Assembly (NCBI GenBank): GCA_039803545.1
Contig: JBDRYS010000001.1
Coordinates: 127,866 to 191,865, forward strand
Length of the DNA: 64,000 nt
Source: a candidate division WOR-3 bacterium
GTDB taxonomy: Bacteria > Hydrothermota > Hydrothermia > UBA1063
Direction: 5' to 3'
In this document: one piece after another, positions 24,873-33,760 of the stretch
Numbering within the stretch: position 1 is the first letter of the stretch
Layout of the letters: the number at the start of each line of letters is the position of its first letter
Notes under the pieces: generated by a model
What the model saw: the letters and a program-made list of their open reading frames with translations, nothing else
Told to the model about the DNA's origin: nothing
The model's database searches: none
Position numbers and translations under genes: made by a program

Positions 24873-26089
24873 TACAATTCCTCCTTGAGAATTTTTTCAT
24901 TGACCCTCTTTGTAGCATCTTTTAATGCATCTTCCGGTGATTTCTGACCAGAGAGGGCTGCTTCCATCTCTGCGTTGAAGGTGAGTTCAATGTCAGTGTA
25001 ATTGGGAAGAGGAGGACGAGGTGTTGCGTACTTCATCTGTTCGATGAATACCTTTAAGTATGGATGCTTTATAGTGTCTACCATAGGCATTGCATCATAC
25101 CTTAAGGGAATTTGCCCAAGTTCGTTTGCCCAGAAGGCTTGAATTTCGGGGGAAAGTAGAAATTTGATAAACTTAAGAGCCAGTGGCTTAGTTTCCTTGT
25201 GGAATATAACAAGGTTTGTCCCACCTACGGTAGTAGCGGTTCCTGCTGGACCTTCCGGTATAAGTGCTACTCCAAAGTCAATTCCCGTCTCTTGCAAGGA
25301 TTTGATGGACCATGGTCCGTTGAAAATCATCGCGTATTTTCCGTTTCTAAAGCCGGCGTCGGGATTTATAGCCCCTGCCTGCCAAGCACCACCTTCAATC
25401 TTATATTTTCTGTAAAGGTCCACTTTAAAGGTGAAGGCTTTAATTCCTTCCGGTGAGTCGAGAAGACAGGTTTTTCCATCATCACTCATAAATTTAGCAC
25501 CAAAGGAGAAGAAGAAGGGGAAAGTCCACCAGAGGGAATTGTGCATTCCAAAGGCATAATTTTTTCCATCGGTTATTTTCTTGCCAATCTCCACAAACTC
25601 ATCCCAGGTTTTGGGTGGGTTTTTGATACCTTTTGCCTTGAAGATCTTTTTGTTATAGAAAAGTGCAATACATGTGGTCTGGTCGGGGACTCCGTAGAAT
25701 TTTCCCTTGTAGAAGTTGGAGTAAAGTGCCGCTTTTACGAGTTTATCTTTAATGTCGGCAATTTCCTCCTCTTCGATGGGCAGTATGGCGTTTTTGTCTG
25801 CAAGCTTTGCCACAAAGGCGTAGTCAACCCTGGCAATGTCTGGTGTAGATTTCGAAGCAAGTGCTGTAAGGACTTTTTGCTCCATTCCATCGAAGGGAAT
25901 CCTTTGAATTTCTATTTCGATGCCGGGATTCTGGGCTTTGAATTTTTCAACGATCTGGGTGAAAACCGCATGTTCTTCGTCATTATAGCTTTCCCAGATC
26001 AATAATTTGTTTGCAGGGCGTGCTTGTTTCCTGGCACAACCTGAAAGCATCAGCCCCAAAGAAAGGAATATAAGCAAAAACCTTCTCAT
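24872..26089 (-). CDS. ABC transporter sugar-binding lipoprotein (family 1 extracellular solute-binding)
   Basis: A 405-residue solute-binding protein. The lipobox LMLSGC (Cys18) would anchor it to the membrane. LLIWESYNDEEHAVFTQIVE and the SBP family 1 motif TPDIARVD near residue 80 are characteristic, as is the late GGTNLVIFHKETKP block. Such proteins deliver oligosaccharides or glycerol phosphates to ABC permeases. No permease or ATPase gene is next to it; a CBM9-like protein, a DUF429 protein and a radical SAM protein follow. ATG 26089 has a GGGAGGT site. Expression starts from a promoter at 26107-26134. Confidence 0.88.
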   Translation of the reverse strand: MRRFLLIFLSLGLMLSGCARKQARPANKLLIWESYNDEEHAVFTQIVEKFKAQNPGIEIEIQRIPFDGMEQKVLTALASKSTPDIARVDYAFVAKLADKNAILPIEEEEIADIKDKLVKAALYSNFYKGKFYGVPDQTTCIALFYNKKIFKAKGIKNPPKTWDEFVEIGKKITDGKNYAFGMHNSLWWTFPFFFSFGAKFMSDDGKTCLLDSPEGIKAFTFKVDLYRKYKIEGGAWQAGAINPDAGFRNGKYAMIFNGPWSIKSLQETGIDFGVALIPEGPAGTATTVGGTNLVIFHKETKPLALKFIKFLLSPEIQAFWANELGQIPLRYDAMPMVDTIKHPYLKVFIEQMKYATPRPPLPNYTDIELTFNAEMEAALSGQKSPEDALKDATKRVNEKILKEEL

Positions 26090-26106
26090 ATTTACCTCCC
26101 TTTAAA

Positions 26107-26134
26107 ATTATAATGAGCAGGAATTAAAATTCAA
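26107..26134 (-). promoter_or_regulatory. promoter for the sugar-binding lipoprotein operon
   Basis: On the minus strand, TTGAAT (26134-26129), a 16-base spacer and TATAAT (26112-26107) precede a GGGAGGT ribosome site and ATG 26089. Confidence 0.55.
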
Positions 26135-26159
26135 AGTTTGCAACGGTGAAGTTTAAGTT

Positions 26160-26188
26160 TTGTTGATGCTGGTTTGAGGCGTTATACT
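26160..26188 (+). promoter_or_regulatory. promoter for the SIMPL-domain gene
   Basis: TTGTTG (26160-26165), a 17-base spacer and TATACT (26183-26188) precede an AAGGAGGT site and ATG 26207. It diverges from the sugar-binding protein promoter in a 117-base gap. Confidence 0.5.
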
Positions 26189-26206
26189 TATTGTAAGGAG
26201 GTAAAA

Positions 26207-26890
26207 ATGAAGAATTTTTTAGGTGTTTTTGTTCTTTTGATGTTTTTTGGAGCTGTGTTTGCACAGTCTCAGGACACAACCCGTACCATCACTGTCAATG
26301 GCGTAGCAGAAGTTGAAGTAATCCCCGATATTTGTACAATTTCTCTGGGTGTTTTTGTTGAAGATCCGGATCCCGCCAGGGCGATGAGTGGGCTTTCGGA
26401 TAAAATGAGTTCTATCCTAAGAACCCTTGCTCAGTTGGGAATTAAAAAAGAAAAGATGAGGACTGCCAATTTGCAGCTTGAACCTATTTATGAATTTCAG
26501 AACAAAAAACAGGTTCTAAAGGGTTTCAGGGCCAGCGAAGATCTTGTAGTGAGTTCTCCAGTGAAGGACGCAGGAAAGGTCCTTGCGGCGGCTGTTAAGG
26601 CGGGGGTCAACAGGATTGGTGGGATTTTATTTGATTATTCAGGGAAGGATTCGTTGCAACTTACCGCAATTGAACTTGCAATGAAAGATGCAAGAGTCAA
26701 AGCAGAGAGAGCTCTTGCAGGAAGCGGATATAATATAAAGGGTATTAAAACCATAAATATCCAGTCGAGTATACCCTCTGTTCCTTTATACAGAGCCGAG
26801 GCCTTTGCAAAATCTTTAAATGAAGTTCCTATTGAACAGGGGACAATGAAGATCAGTGTGAGTGTTTTTGTTGTGTTTAATTTCGAGTGA
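26207..26890 (+). CDS. periplasmic SIMPL (DUF541) domain protein
   Basis: A 227-residue protein starting at ATG 26207, which is preceded by AAGGAGGTAAAA; an in-frame start at 26174 is discarded. A signal peptide (1-20, ending GAVFAQ) is followed by RTITVNGVAEVEVIPDICTI, the opening strand of SIMPL domains, and by MKDARVKAERAL, the conserved late helix. Homologues include BP26/OMP28 and E. coli YggE, and are linked to oxidative-stress tolerance by uncertain means. It stands alone, between a divergent sugar-binding protein gene and the convergent serA terminator. Confidence 0.85.
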   Translation: MKNFLGVFVLLMFFGAVFAQSQDTTRTITVNGVAEVEVIPDICTISLGVFVEDPDPARAMSGLSDKMSSILRTLAQLGIKKEKMRTANLQLEPIYEFQNKKQVLKGFRASEDLVVSSPVKDAGKVLAAAVKAGVNRIGGILFDYSGKDSLQLTAIELAMKDARVKAERALAGSGYNIKGIKTINIQSSIPSVPLYRAEAFAKSLNEVPIEQGTMKISVSVFVVFNFE

Positions 26891-26911
26891 GGTCTATTTT
26901 TAAATAAAAAA

Positions 26912-26930
26912 GGCGCCCCGAAGGGGCGCC
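26912..26930 (-). terminator. intrinsic terminator of the serine operon
   Basis: An 8-bp GC stem (GGCGCCCC with its complement) closes a three-base loop. On the minus strand it is followed by TTTTTTATTTAAAAA, a good U-tract, 29 bases after the serA stop. The plus-strand side lacks a T-run, so termination of the SIMPL gene here would be weak. Confidence 0.8.
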
Positions 26931-26958
26931 ATCCCTGGGTGTGTATATCACCTGTTTT

Positions 26959-27873
26959 CTATAGTTTCCCTTCGAGAAAATCCTTTACTTTCTGAACAAG
27001 AGCCATACCTACGCGGGCCTGTCCTTCAAAAGTGCTGGCTCCAATATGAGGTGTACAAATTACATTCGGATGCTGGATCAACTCATTTTGAAGAGGGTTT
27101 TCTGGTGGTTCGACTTCAAAGACATCAAGGGCAGCACCTCTAACTTTCCCGGATTTTAGAGCCTCTAATAGGGCTTTTTCGTCCACGACCCCGCCTCTTG
27201 CAACGTTTATAATGAATACGCCGTCTTTCATTTTGTCAAAGGATTCCTTATTGACAAAGTATTTGGTCTCTGGAGTCAGAGGAAGGTGTATGGAGATGAA
27301 ATCAGATTGGGCATAAAGTTCGTCAAGGGTAACCCTTTTTGCATATTCATCTTGAAATTCATGTCTTCTGTAGGCGATAACATTCATACCGAGGGCTTTT
27401 GCCCTTTTAGCCAGTTCTTGTCCTATTCTCCCATAGCCCAAAATTCCAAGGGTCTTGCCTCCCAGTTCCCAACCTTCAAGTTCCTTCTTTTCCCAGAGGC
27501 CGTTTTTGATTCCTACGGTTCCACGGACAATGTGTCTTGCGAGGGCGAACATTAATCCGAGGGCAAGCTCCGCCACAGACGCAGAAGCTGCTTCCGGAGT
27601 ATTATCAACTTTGATTCCCTTCGCCTTTGCACCTTCCACATCTATGTTATCGAGACCGACACCGCCCCTCAGAATCAGCTTGCAGTTTTTCAGGGCTTCA
27701 AGGACTGGACCCTTTACCTTGGTGGCACTTCTGACGATTACGATGTCGGCGTAACCGAGATGAGCAGGGAGTTCTTCCTTAGGAAGGGAACTTAAATCGG
27801 CAACTTCGACGCCAAGTTTCTTCAGTTCTTCAATGGCACTTTTTTCCATTTTGTCGCAAATCGCGACCTTCAT
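26959..27873 (-). CDS. serA: D-3-phosphoglycerate dehydrogenase, short form
   Basis: A 304-residue 2-hydroxyacid dehydrogenase. GILGYGRIGQELAKRAKALG is the NAD-binding loop. NVARGGVVDEKALLEAL carries the substrate Arg, and CTPHIGAS carries the catalytic His. It ends soon after the catalytic core, so the ACT and intervening regulatory domains of long SerA are absent and serine feedback through ACT is not expected. It follows a class V aminotransferase gene by ten bases; together they would turn 3-phosphoglycerate into phosphoserine or a related product. Other 2-hydroxyacid substrates (such as glyoxylate) are possible. Confidence 0.85.
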   Translation of the reverse strand: MKVAICDKMEKSAIEELKKLGVEVADLSSLPKEELPAHLGYADIVIVRSATKVKGPVLEALKNCKLILRGGVGLDNIDVEGAKAKGIKVDNTPEAASASVAELALGLMFALARHIVRGTVGIKNGLWEKKELEGWELGGKTLGILGYGRIGQELAKRAKALGMNVIAYRRHEFQDEYAKRVTLDELYAQSDFISIHLPLTPETKYFVNKESFDKMKDGVFIINVARGGVVDEKALLEALKSGKVRGAALDVFEVEPPENPLQNELIQHPNVICTPHIGASTFEGQARVGMALVQKVKDFLEGKL

Positions 27874-27883
27874 CTTTCACCCC

Positions 27884-28957
27884 CTATTTGAGTCCCCAGA
27901 TCTCATCAATGGCTGCAAGGAGTCCCTTCGTTTCTTCGGGTGTTAGGTCGCCCATATGGCCGATTCTGAAGGTAACGTCCTTAAGCTTACCATAACCATT
28001 GGCTATTCTATATCCTTTTGCCTCGAGCTGCTTGTTGAGGTCTGATATGGAATATCCCTTAGGATTGTTAACAACAGATACTGTTTGAGACCAATATCCT
28101 TCTTCTGGGAACATACCAAATCCTCTTTCAATTGCCCATTCTTGAGCAAGTTTTGCCATTTCCTTATGTCTGTTAATTCTGTTTTCCACACCTTCCTTCA
28201 GTATTCGGTCAAGCTGGAAGTCGAGGGCATAAAGCAGTGAGACCGCAGGAGTTGGTGGGGTTTCCCTCGATTCCTCGTACTTCTTAACGTAGGCAACAAA
28301 ATCAAAATAGTGTCCTCTGCCTTTTACGGTCTTTGCTCTTTCCAGGGCCTTTTCACTTATTACAGTAACCGTTAAGCCTGGTGGTAAGGCAAAGCATTTT
28401 TGAACACTTGCGAAGACTACGTCAATACCCCATTCGTCTATGTTAAGCGGTGCTCCCATCATTGCACTCACAGCATCGACGGCAAAAATAACGTCAGGGT
28501 ATTTTTTCATAACTTCAGCAATTTCAGGAAGAGGATTCATAACACCTGTGGATGTTTCGTTATAGGTGAGGAGGAAGGTATCGTATTTACCTGTTTTCAG
28601 CATTTCGTCTACCATTTCCGGTTTTATTGCCTTTCCCCAATCGACGGTTATGGCGTCCGCTTCTTTTCCGCATTCTCCAACGATCTTGTACCACCTTTCG
28701 GAAAAGGCACCGCATACGTTAGCCAAGGCCCTCTCTTTTACGCAATTTCTTACGGTTCCCTCCATAACACCTGTGGCTGAGGAGGTGAAGACGATCACAT
28801 GATTTTTTGTGTTCAGAGCTTTTTTAAGTTTTTCGATGATTCCCTCATACAGGGTCTGGAATTCCTTACCCCTGTGGGAAATCATTGGTCTAACTTGTGC
28901 CTTAAGCACTTCTTCCCTGACCTCTGTGGGGCCGGGGTTGAAAAGGAGTCTTCCCAT
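27884..28957 (-). CDS. class V aminotransferase (serine-pyruvate/alanine-glyoxylate type), likely serine pathway
   Basis: A 357-residue PLP enzyme. LFNPGPTEVREEVL at the start, SSATGVMEG near residue 60, DAVSAMMGAP near 162 and SVQKCFALPPG with the PLP Lys187 are the family marks. In organisms lacking classical SerC, members of this group perform phosphoserine transamination, and the adjacent serA supports that role. Alanine-glyoxylate or serine-pyruvate transamination is the alternative. The ATG at 28957 has a GGGGGA site. The two-gene operon has its own promoter at 28989-29017 and a terminator at 26912-26930. Confidence 0.85.
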   Translation of the reverse strand: MGRLLFNPGPTEVREEVLKAQVRPMISHRGKEFQTLYEGIIEKLKKALNTKNHVIVFTSSATGVMEGTVRNCVKERALANVCGAFSERWYKIVGECGKEADAITVDWGKAIKPEMVDEMLKTGKYDTFLLTYNETSTGVMNPLPEIAEVMKKYPDVIFAVDAVSAMMGAPLNIDEWGIDVVFASVQKCFALPPGLTVTVISEKALERAKTVKGRGHYFDFVAYVKKYEESRETPPTPAVSLLYALDFQLDRILKEGVENRINRHKEMAKLAQEWAIERGFGMFPEEGYWSQTVSVVNNPKGYSISDLNKQLEAKGYRIANGYGKLKDVTFRIGHMGDLTPEETKGLLAAIDEIWGLK

Positions 28958-28988
28958 AAATTCCCCCTTTTTTGGTTTAGTTTTAATT

Positions 28989-29017
28989 ATGATAAAGCTT
29001 TAGCTTTAAATAGTCAA
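28989..29017 (-). promoter_or_regulatory. promoter of the aminotransferase-serA operon
   Basis: On the minus strand, TTGACT (29017-29012), a 17-base spacer and TATCAT (28994-28989) precede the aminotransferase start by about 30 bases. Confidence 0.6.
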
Positions 29018-29095
29018 GTGATCATTTGCACAAGTAAAGCTCTGGCTTTTATTAAAATAAAGGTTTACAATTAAACCTAAGCATCGGAGGTAAAG

Positions 29096-30295
29096 TTGTT
29101 TAAGAGCGGCATTGGACTTTTCAAGGGGAATGAAGGAAGAGAGAAGGCCCTTCCGAAAACTTACCTGGCCTTCTTTCTAATTGTGATGTTATATTTACTC
29201 ACATATATGGCGCCATCTCTTATTATGAAATTTGGGTTAGCCATTACGGGGCTTGTAGTGTCTTGGTTTGTATCGATTTCAGAGGACAATTACTCCTTCC
29301 TTTTCTCTTACTTCTCGGTATTGCCTATTCTAATTTTCAGGGCAATTTTCCCGGTGCCCGGTTTGCTCATTCTTTCGGGAATCGCTGTCGCCTTAGCTTT
29401 CTGGATTTCTTCAAGTCCTCGTTACCTTTCTTTAGTGGTGGACTATAGAATTCCGGAAGAGGCTACGCCTGCGGAGGCCTCTTTTCTCCTTTCTAAGGAT
29501 ATTGGTCCGCAGGAGCTAATTTCTACCCTTTACAGTTTATCTTTGAGAGGGTACCTTGATGTCCTGGAGGAAGGTGGTAGGTTAATGTTTCACAGAAAGA
29601 GGGAGTACGAAGACGATACTACTTTGCTCTCCTACGAAAAATTTTTACTGGATAAGGTCTTCTTCGTTCCAAATATTGAAATAATGGAAAAAACAGGGGT
29701 GATTTTCAGTCCCGGAAGTTTCCCCGAAAAGATTGACAGCGAACTTGTACTCCAGAATCTTCCAAACTGGGTAGACAATTTTAGAAATAGACTTCTTGAA
29801 AGTCTCAGGTACGAAAAACCTATTATTAAGAAGTATGCTTTTGAAACAAAACCAGCTTTTTTACTTACCGCTTTCACGTATTTTGTGCTGGGACTAATTG
29901 AAATAAAGAATCTCGAAGCTGAATTAATGGTTGAAGGGTTGCAAAAGTTTGTTATGGAGGTAGAACCCTTCATTGTGGGGCTTTCCTTTTTATGGCTTTC
30001 CTTTTCTCACTCTCTTCCACTGACCCCTTTGGGTAGGGAGGTGTATTCTAAGGTGCTTGGTTTTAGAGAGTTTATGAGGAGGGTTGAAAGGCCTCGGCTT
30101 TTATGGCTTGTAAAGGAGAAGAAACTGGAAATTTTTAATCTTCTAAACTATCTTTATGCTCTGAATCTTCTCAATCCTTTAAACTGGGTTCTGGAAATGC
30201 TCAAGGAACGAGAGGCGAGTGAAGAGGCATTGCTTTTTACGAAGCTCTTGAAAGAGGTTCAGGTAAATTGGTACAAGGGGAAAGAGCTAAGGTAG
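29096..30295 (+). CDS. DUF2207-like membrane protein (C-terminal part of the family)
   Basis: A 399-residue membrane protein. Hydrophobic segments lie near residues 22-65, 72-105 and 250-305. Between them, a soluble part contains winged-helix-like sequence (EATPAEASFLLSKDIGPQELISTLYSLSLRGYLDV split over residues 120-160). The late block PLGREVYSKVLGFREFMRRVE matches the end of DUF2207/YciQ-type proteins. The N-terminal beta domain usual in that family is missing, so this is a shortened relative. Function is unknown. Start TTG 29096 has CGGAGGT four bases upstream. The 3' end overlaps convergent lptD by nine bases. Confidence 0.6.
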   Translation: MFKSGIGLFKGNEGREKALPKTYLAFFLIVMLYLLTYMAPSLIMKFGLAITGLVVSWFVSISEDNYSFLFSYFSVLPILIFRAIFPVPGLLILSGIAVALAFWISSSPRYLSLVVDYRIPEEATPAEASFLLSKDIGPQELISTLYSLSLRGYLDVLEEGGRLMFHRKREYEDDTTLLSYEKFLLDKVFFVPNIEIMEKTGVIFSPGSFPEKIDSELVLQNLPNWVDNFRNRLLESLRYEKPIIKKYAFETKPAFLLTAFTYFVLGLIEIKNLEAELMVEGLQKFVMEVEPFIVGLSFLWLSFSHSLPLTPLGREVYSKVLGFREFMRRVERPRLLWLVKEKKLEIFNLLNYLYALNLLNPLNWVLEMLKEREASEEALLFTKLLKEVQVNWYKGKELR

Positions 30296-32308
30296 GAATA
30301 GGTCGAAGATAGATTTTTCGATTTTAACATCGGGTAATTTCTTAATGTAGATTCTAAAATTGTAATCCCACCTGTCTCCAAAACCATTATAGGTGAAATT
30401 GGCTTCCCAGCAATGCAGGTCCTTAGTGATGGAAAAACTTCTTGAAACCACCTCTTTTTTATTGAAGTCGTAACTTCCTGAGAAGTTTACCCTGAAACTT
30501 TTACCGAAGTCGAAGTTTCCACTCGCATAGACCATCTGACTTACAAAAAATCCTTTAGTTAATATGTAATTTAAATTGAGGCTTATTCTATTGCGTGTGT
30601 TAAACTCTGCTACATTGAAGCTTGGAAGGGGTAAGGTTGTTCGCAGGGCTAAGTTGATCGATGGATTCTTAAATTCTTTGGTATCCCTCACGTAAGTAGT
30701 TGTTACCCTTACACTGAAAGGTAGGAGGGTTAGGGTGTTTATGCTGATAAACCAGCTATTGAAGGGGGTTGAGGTGGTTTTTGGCAAAATTATGGTGGAA
30801 CTTGAGAGGTTTAAATTTATGATGTCGATTTTCCTCTTTTCCATCTGGGCCCCAAAACTGTTATTGAGGACAATGCTCAGGGAAGCCTGTTCCTTTGATG
30901 AATATTGTAAGAAGTAAAAATTTGTTGTAGGATTTGTTATTTTTGGCTGATAGGAAAAGGAAAGGGAGGGTTGCAGAGTGTGGGTGAAGAATTTTATTTT
31001 ACTTACTCCAAAAAGGGTTTTACCGTAAAGTACTGTTCCAAAATTTGCAGACCCCGATATCCCTTTGATAAGCGGATTTCTGGCACCGGAGGTATCATAG
31101 TCTGCAACACCTGCAAAGCCGTTTGTCGAGAGAGAGAACCGCAGGTATTTAAATAGCCTGAAATTGTAACTTGCAGAGCCGTTAAATTTAGCTCCCCACC
31201 TCAATGTATCCAGGGTATCAACTTTTGAATACTCTCGTAAAAAAGATAACCCTCCTGTGAAACTGAAGTTACCCAGTTTTAGGGGTGGCACCCCAATTTG
31301 TATTGAAGGGATACGAGTTGTTCTAAGGTTAGTTGAGAGGTTTAATCTATCATCTATGTTTCCGGAAAAGGCTATTCTTCCAAAGTTTTTTGAGAGGGAG
31401 AGATAACTGGTAAGTTCTCTTTTAAGCCAATTTTCTTTGACATCCGCGTAGTCGTTTAATACTTCATTGTCTGACAGATACTCGCCCCTTCCAGTAATCT
31501 TGAATCCCCTAAAGGGGCCAAGGGAGGTGTTTCCGTTCAGTGTCCACCTTCTCCTCCATGGGTTCCATTCCTGGGCAAGAGAGTAATTTAAATTGACAAT
31601 TCCAAATTTGTACCTATTAAAGGCGAAATCAACGTTGCCTCTAACTCCCCTTTTTTCGTAAAGGTCAAGGGAGAAGGTAAGGTCAGAATAATTGTTTATC
31701 ACTAAGTAGTAAGATAGATTTTTTAAATACTTACCATCGGTGGAATTTGTACCAAATCGGGGAACTAAGAAACCTGATTTGCGTTCCTTCGAAAGGGGGA
31801 AGATCCAAAAGGGTAACATAAATATAGGAACGTCATGCACCTCGAGGATAACAGGTTTTACTATGGCCATATCTCTCAATATAACCTTGCTTTCGCTGGA
31901 TTTGAAGTAATAGTGCGGAGTATCCGCTTCACAAGTAGTAAAGGTGCCATTTTTTACGTAGACGGTATCTGTTGAATCTTTTGCAATCTCAATTCCTTGA
32001 TAGATTCCCTTTTCCTGTCTCATTTTACCCGAGAAAGCAAAGCCGTTCTTAGTTTTGGTATCATAGTAAATGCTGTCACCAATTAGGGTATCCTTTCCGA
32101 ATACCAGGATTGCTTCTTTTCCAAAGGCCTTCAGGTTATCTTCATTTTTGAAAAATATAAGACTGTCGGCAAATAGTTCGACATTTTCTTTTTTAATTTT
32201 TACGGAATCTCGTAGAATGAAAATGGAACTGTCTGCAAAATACAGCAATTCCTTACATTCAAAGTAGAGTGGAGCAGAAGCAAAAATTAAAAAAGTTAAT
32301 AAATTCAA
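30287..32308 (-). CDS. lptD: LPS-assembly outer-membrane protein LptD (OstA/Imp)
   Basis: A 673-residue LptD. A short signal sequence (1-16) precedes the periplasmic OstA/LptA-like beta-jellyroll (about 20-135, repeated strands such as LFADSLIFF and LIGDSIYYD). The LptD barrel follows, with the conserved entry PFWIFPLSKERKSGFLVPRFG near residue 170 and many amphipathic strands. It inserts LPS into the outer leaflet together with LptE. It is shorter than E. coli LptD, as is common outside Proteobacteria. It starts inside the last four bases of manB, so the two genes are coupled. Confidence 0.85.
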   Translation of the reverse strand: MNLLTFLIFASAPLYFECKELLYFADSSIFILRDSVKIKKENVELFADSLIFFKNEDNLKAFGKEAILVFGKDTLIGDSIYYDTKTKNGFAFSGKMRQEKGIYQGIEIAKDSTDTVYVKNGTFTTCEADTPHYYFKSSESKVILRDMAIVKPVILEVHDVPIFMLPFWIFPLSKERKSGFLVPRFGTNSTDGKYLKNLSYYLVINNYSDLTFSLDLYEKRGVRGNVDFAFNRYKFGIVNLNYSLAQEWNPWRRRWTLNGNTSLGPFRGFKITGRGEYLSDNEVLNDYADVKENWLKRELTSYLSLSKNFGRIAFSGNIDDRLNLSTNLRTTRIPSIQIGVPPLKLGNFSFTGGLSFLREYSKVDTLDTLRWGAKFNGSASYNFRLFKYLRFSLSTNGFAGVADYDTSGARNPLIKGISGSANFGTVLYGKTLFGVSKIKFFTHTLQPSLSFSYQPKITNPTTNFYFLQYSSKEQASLSIVLNNSFGAQMEKRKIDIINLNLSSSTIILPKTTSTPFNSWFISINTLTLLPFSVRVTTTYVRDTKEFKNPSINLALRTTLPLPSFNVAEFNTRNRISLNLNYILTKGFFVSQMVYASGNFDFGKSFRVNFSGSYDFNKKEVVSRSFSITKDLHCWEANFTYNGFGDRWDYNFRIYIKKLPDVKIEKSIFDLFLP

Positions 32309-33687
32309 TGCACGTCCGTGTTAAGGTCTACTTCTTTAAATTTAGATAGTGCTCCGAAAATTAACTGTTTTATCTCTTCAAGCCTCTGCGGAGTTCTCCC
32401 TTCACACCTTACAACCAGTACTGGTTGGGTATTTGAGGCCCTTATGAGACCAAATCCGTCTTCGAATTCTACTCTTACACCATCGATGTCGATCACTTTG
32501 TATTGTTTCTTAAATTCCTCCACCAGTTTAGAAACCACTTCAAATTTTTTGTCATCGGGGCAACCTACTCTGATTTCCGGAGTAGAGTAATAGTAAGGAA
32601 TTTCATCAGCGAGGGCAGAAAGGCTTTTACGTTCTTCTTCTAAGATTTCAAGAAGCCTCAAAGAGGCATAAATTGCATCGTCATAACCGTAAAATCTATC
32701 ATTAAAGAAGATGTGGCCAGACATTTCACCGGCAAGGGGTGCATTTACTTCTCTTAGTTTGGCCTTGAGAAGGGCATGCCCGGTTTTCCACATTAAGGGT
32801 TTTCCACCGAGTTTCTCAATGTATTCAGTAAGCCCCTTAGAGCATTTTACATCGTGAATAATGGTGGCACCTTTATAATTCCTCAGTACCTGCTTAGAAA
32901 AAATCCCAAGAAGCCTATCTCCAAAAAGTAAAACCCCTTTTTCGGTGATTGCCCCAATTCGATCGGCATCGCCATCGTAACCAATACCCAGGTCAAATTT
33001 TTCTTTTACTACCTTTGTTTGCAGGTCTTTCATATATTTTTCTACTGTGGGGTCTGCTAAGTGATTGGGGAAGGTTCCATCGACTTCCATGTAAATTCCT
33101 TCGAAGGGGATATTTAGACTCTTAAATATTTCGGAGACAATCGGTCCAGCGGTGCCATTTCCTGGGTCGATGGCCACTTTGTATTTCCCTTCTATTTTTA
33201 CACTGTGGATCATTTCGTAAACGTATTGGTCGATTACATCTAACTTTTGAACTTTACCCCTCTCGAGCGTGTTGTAAAATTTTTCTTTTTTAATCATTTC
33301 CTTGAGTTTTTGAATATCATCACCGTAGAAGGTTTCTCTTCCTAAGGAAAGTTTGAATCCGTTGTACTCCCGTGGGTTATGGCTGGCAGTGACCTGGATT
33401 CCACCGTGAACCTCATATTTAAAGAGTGAATAGTATTGTAAAGGTGTTGGAACAAGTCCGAGGTCATAAATGGTGACTCCCGTTTTTGTAAAACCTTCCA
33501 TTAAGGCTTCTTTAAGCGGTATGGAACTTGGTCGTGCGTCCATTCCCACAGTAACCTTTGATCCACCCTTTTCTTTGATAACAGTGCCAAAGGCCCTACC
33601 AATGAGATAGGCAACCTCTTCGTCCAATTCCTTGCCATAAATACCCCTAATGTCGTACATTCTGAAGATTTCGTCTACGATCTTCAT
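32305..33687 (-). CDS. manB: phosphomannomutase/phosphoglucomutase
   Basis: A 460-residue alpha-D-phosphohexomutase. TASHNP holds the phosphorylated Ser102. GYDGDADRIG is the magnesium-binding loop, GEMSGHIFF is the sugar-binding loop, and the C-terminal phosphate-binding domain includes RASNTQPVLVVRCEG. It interconverts hexose 6- and 1-phosphates, feeding NDP-sugar synthesis. The isomerase and nucleotidyltransferase at 19068-21028 could work on either side of it. It is coupled to lptD, which links it to envelope assembly. ATG 33687 has a GGAAGGTGG site. Confidence 0.92.
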   Translation of the reverse strand: MKIVDEIFRMYDIRGIYGKELDEEVAYLIGRAFGTVIKEKGGSKVTVGMDARPSSIPLKEALMEGFTKTGVTIYDLGLVPTPLQYYSLFKYEVHGGIQVTASHNPREYNGFKLSLGRETFYGDDIQKLKEMIKKEKFYNTLERGKVQKLDVIDQYVYEMIHSVKIEGKYKVAIDPGNGTAGPIVSEIFKSLNIPFEGIYMEVDGTFPNHLADPTVEKYMKDLQTKVVKEKFDLGIGYDGDADRIGAITEKGVLLFGDRLLGIFSKQVLRNYKGATIIHDVKCSKGLTEYIEKLGGKPLMWKTGHALLKAKLREVNAPLAGEMSGHIFFNDRFYGYDDAIYASLRLLEILEEERKSLSALADEIPYYYSTPEIRVGCPDDKKFEVVSKLVEEFKKQYKVIDIDGVRVEFEDGFGLIRASNTQPVLVVRCEGRTPQRLEEIKQLIFGALSKFKEVDLNTDVH

Positions 33688-33708
33688 TGTCCACCTTCCT
33701 TTTCTTTT

Positions 33709-33737
33709 AGAATAAAGGATTTTTTAAGTACTATCAA
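33709..33737 (-). promoter_or_regulatory. promoter for manB-lptD
   Basis: On the minus strand, TTGATA (33737-33732), a 17-base spacer and TATTCT (33714-33709) lie just upstream of the manB ribosome site. Confidence 0.55.
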
Positions 33738-33760
33738 AGAAAATCAGTTTACAGATGTTT

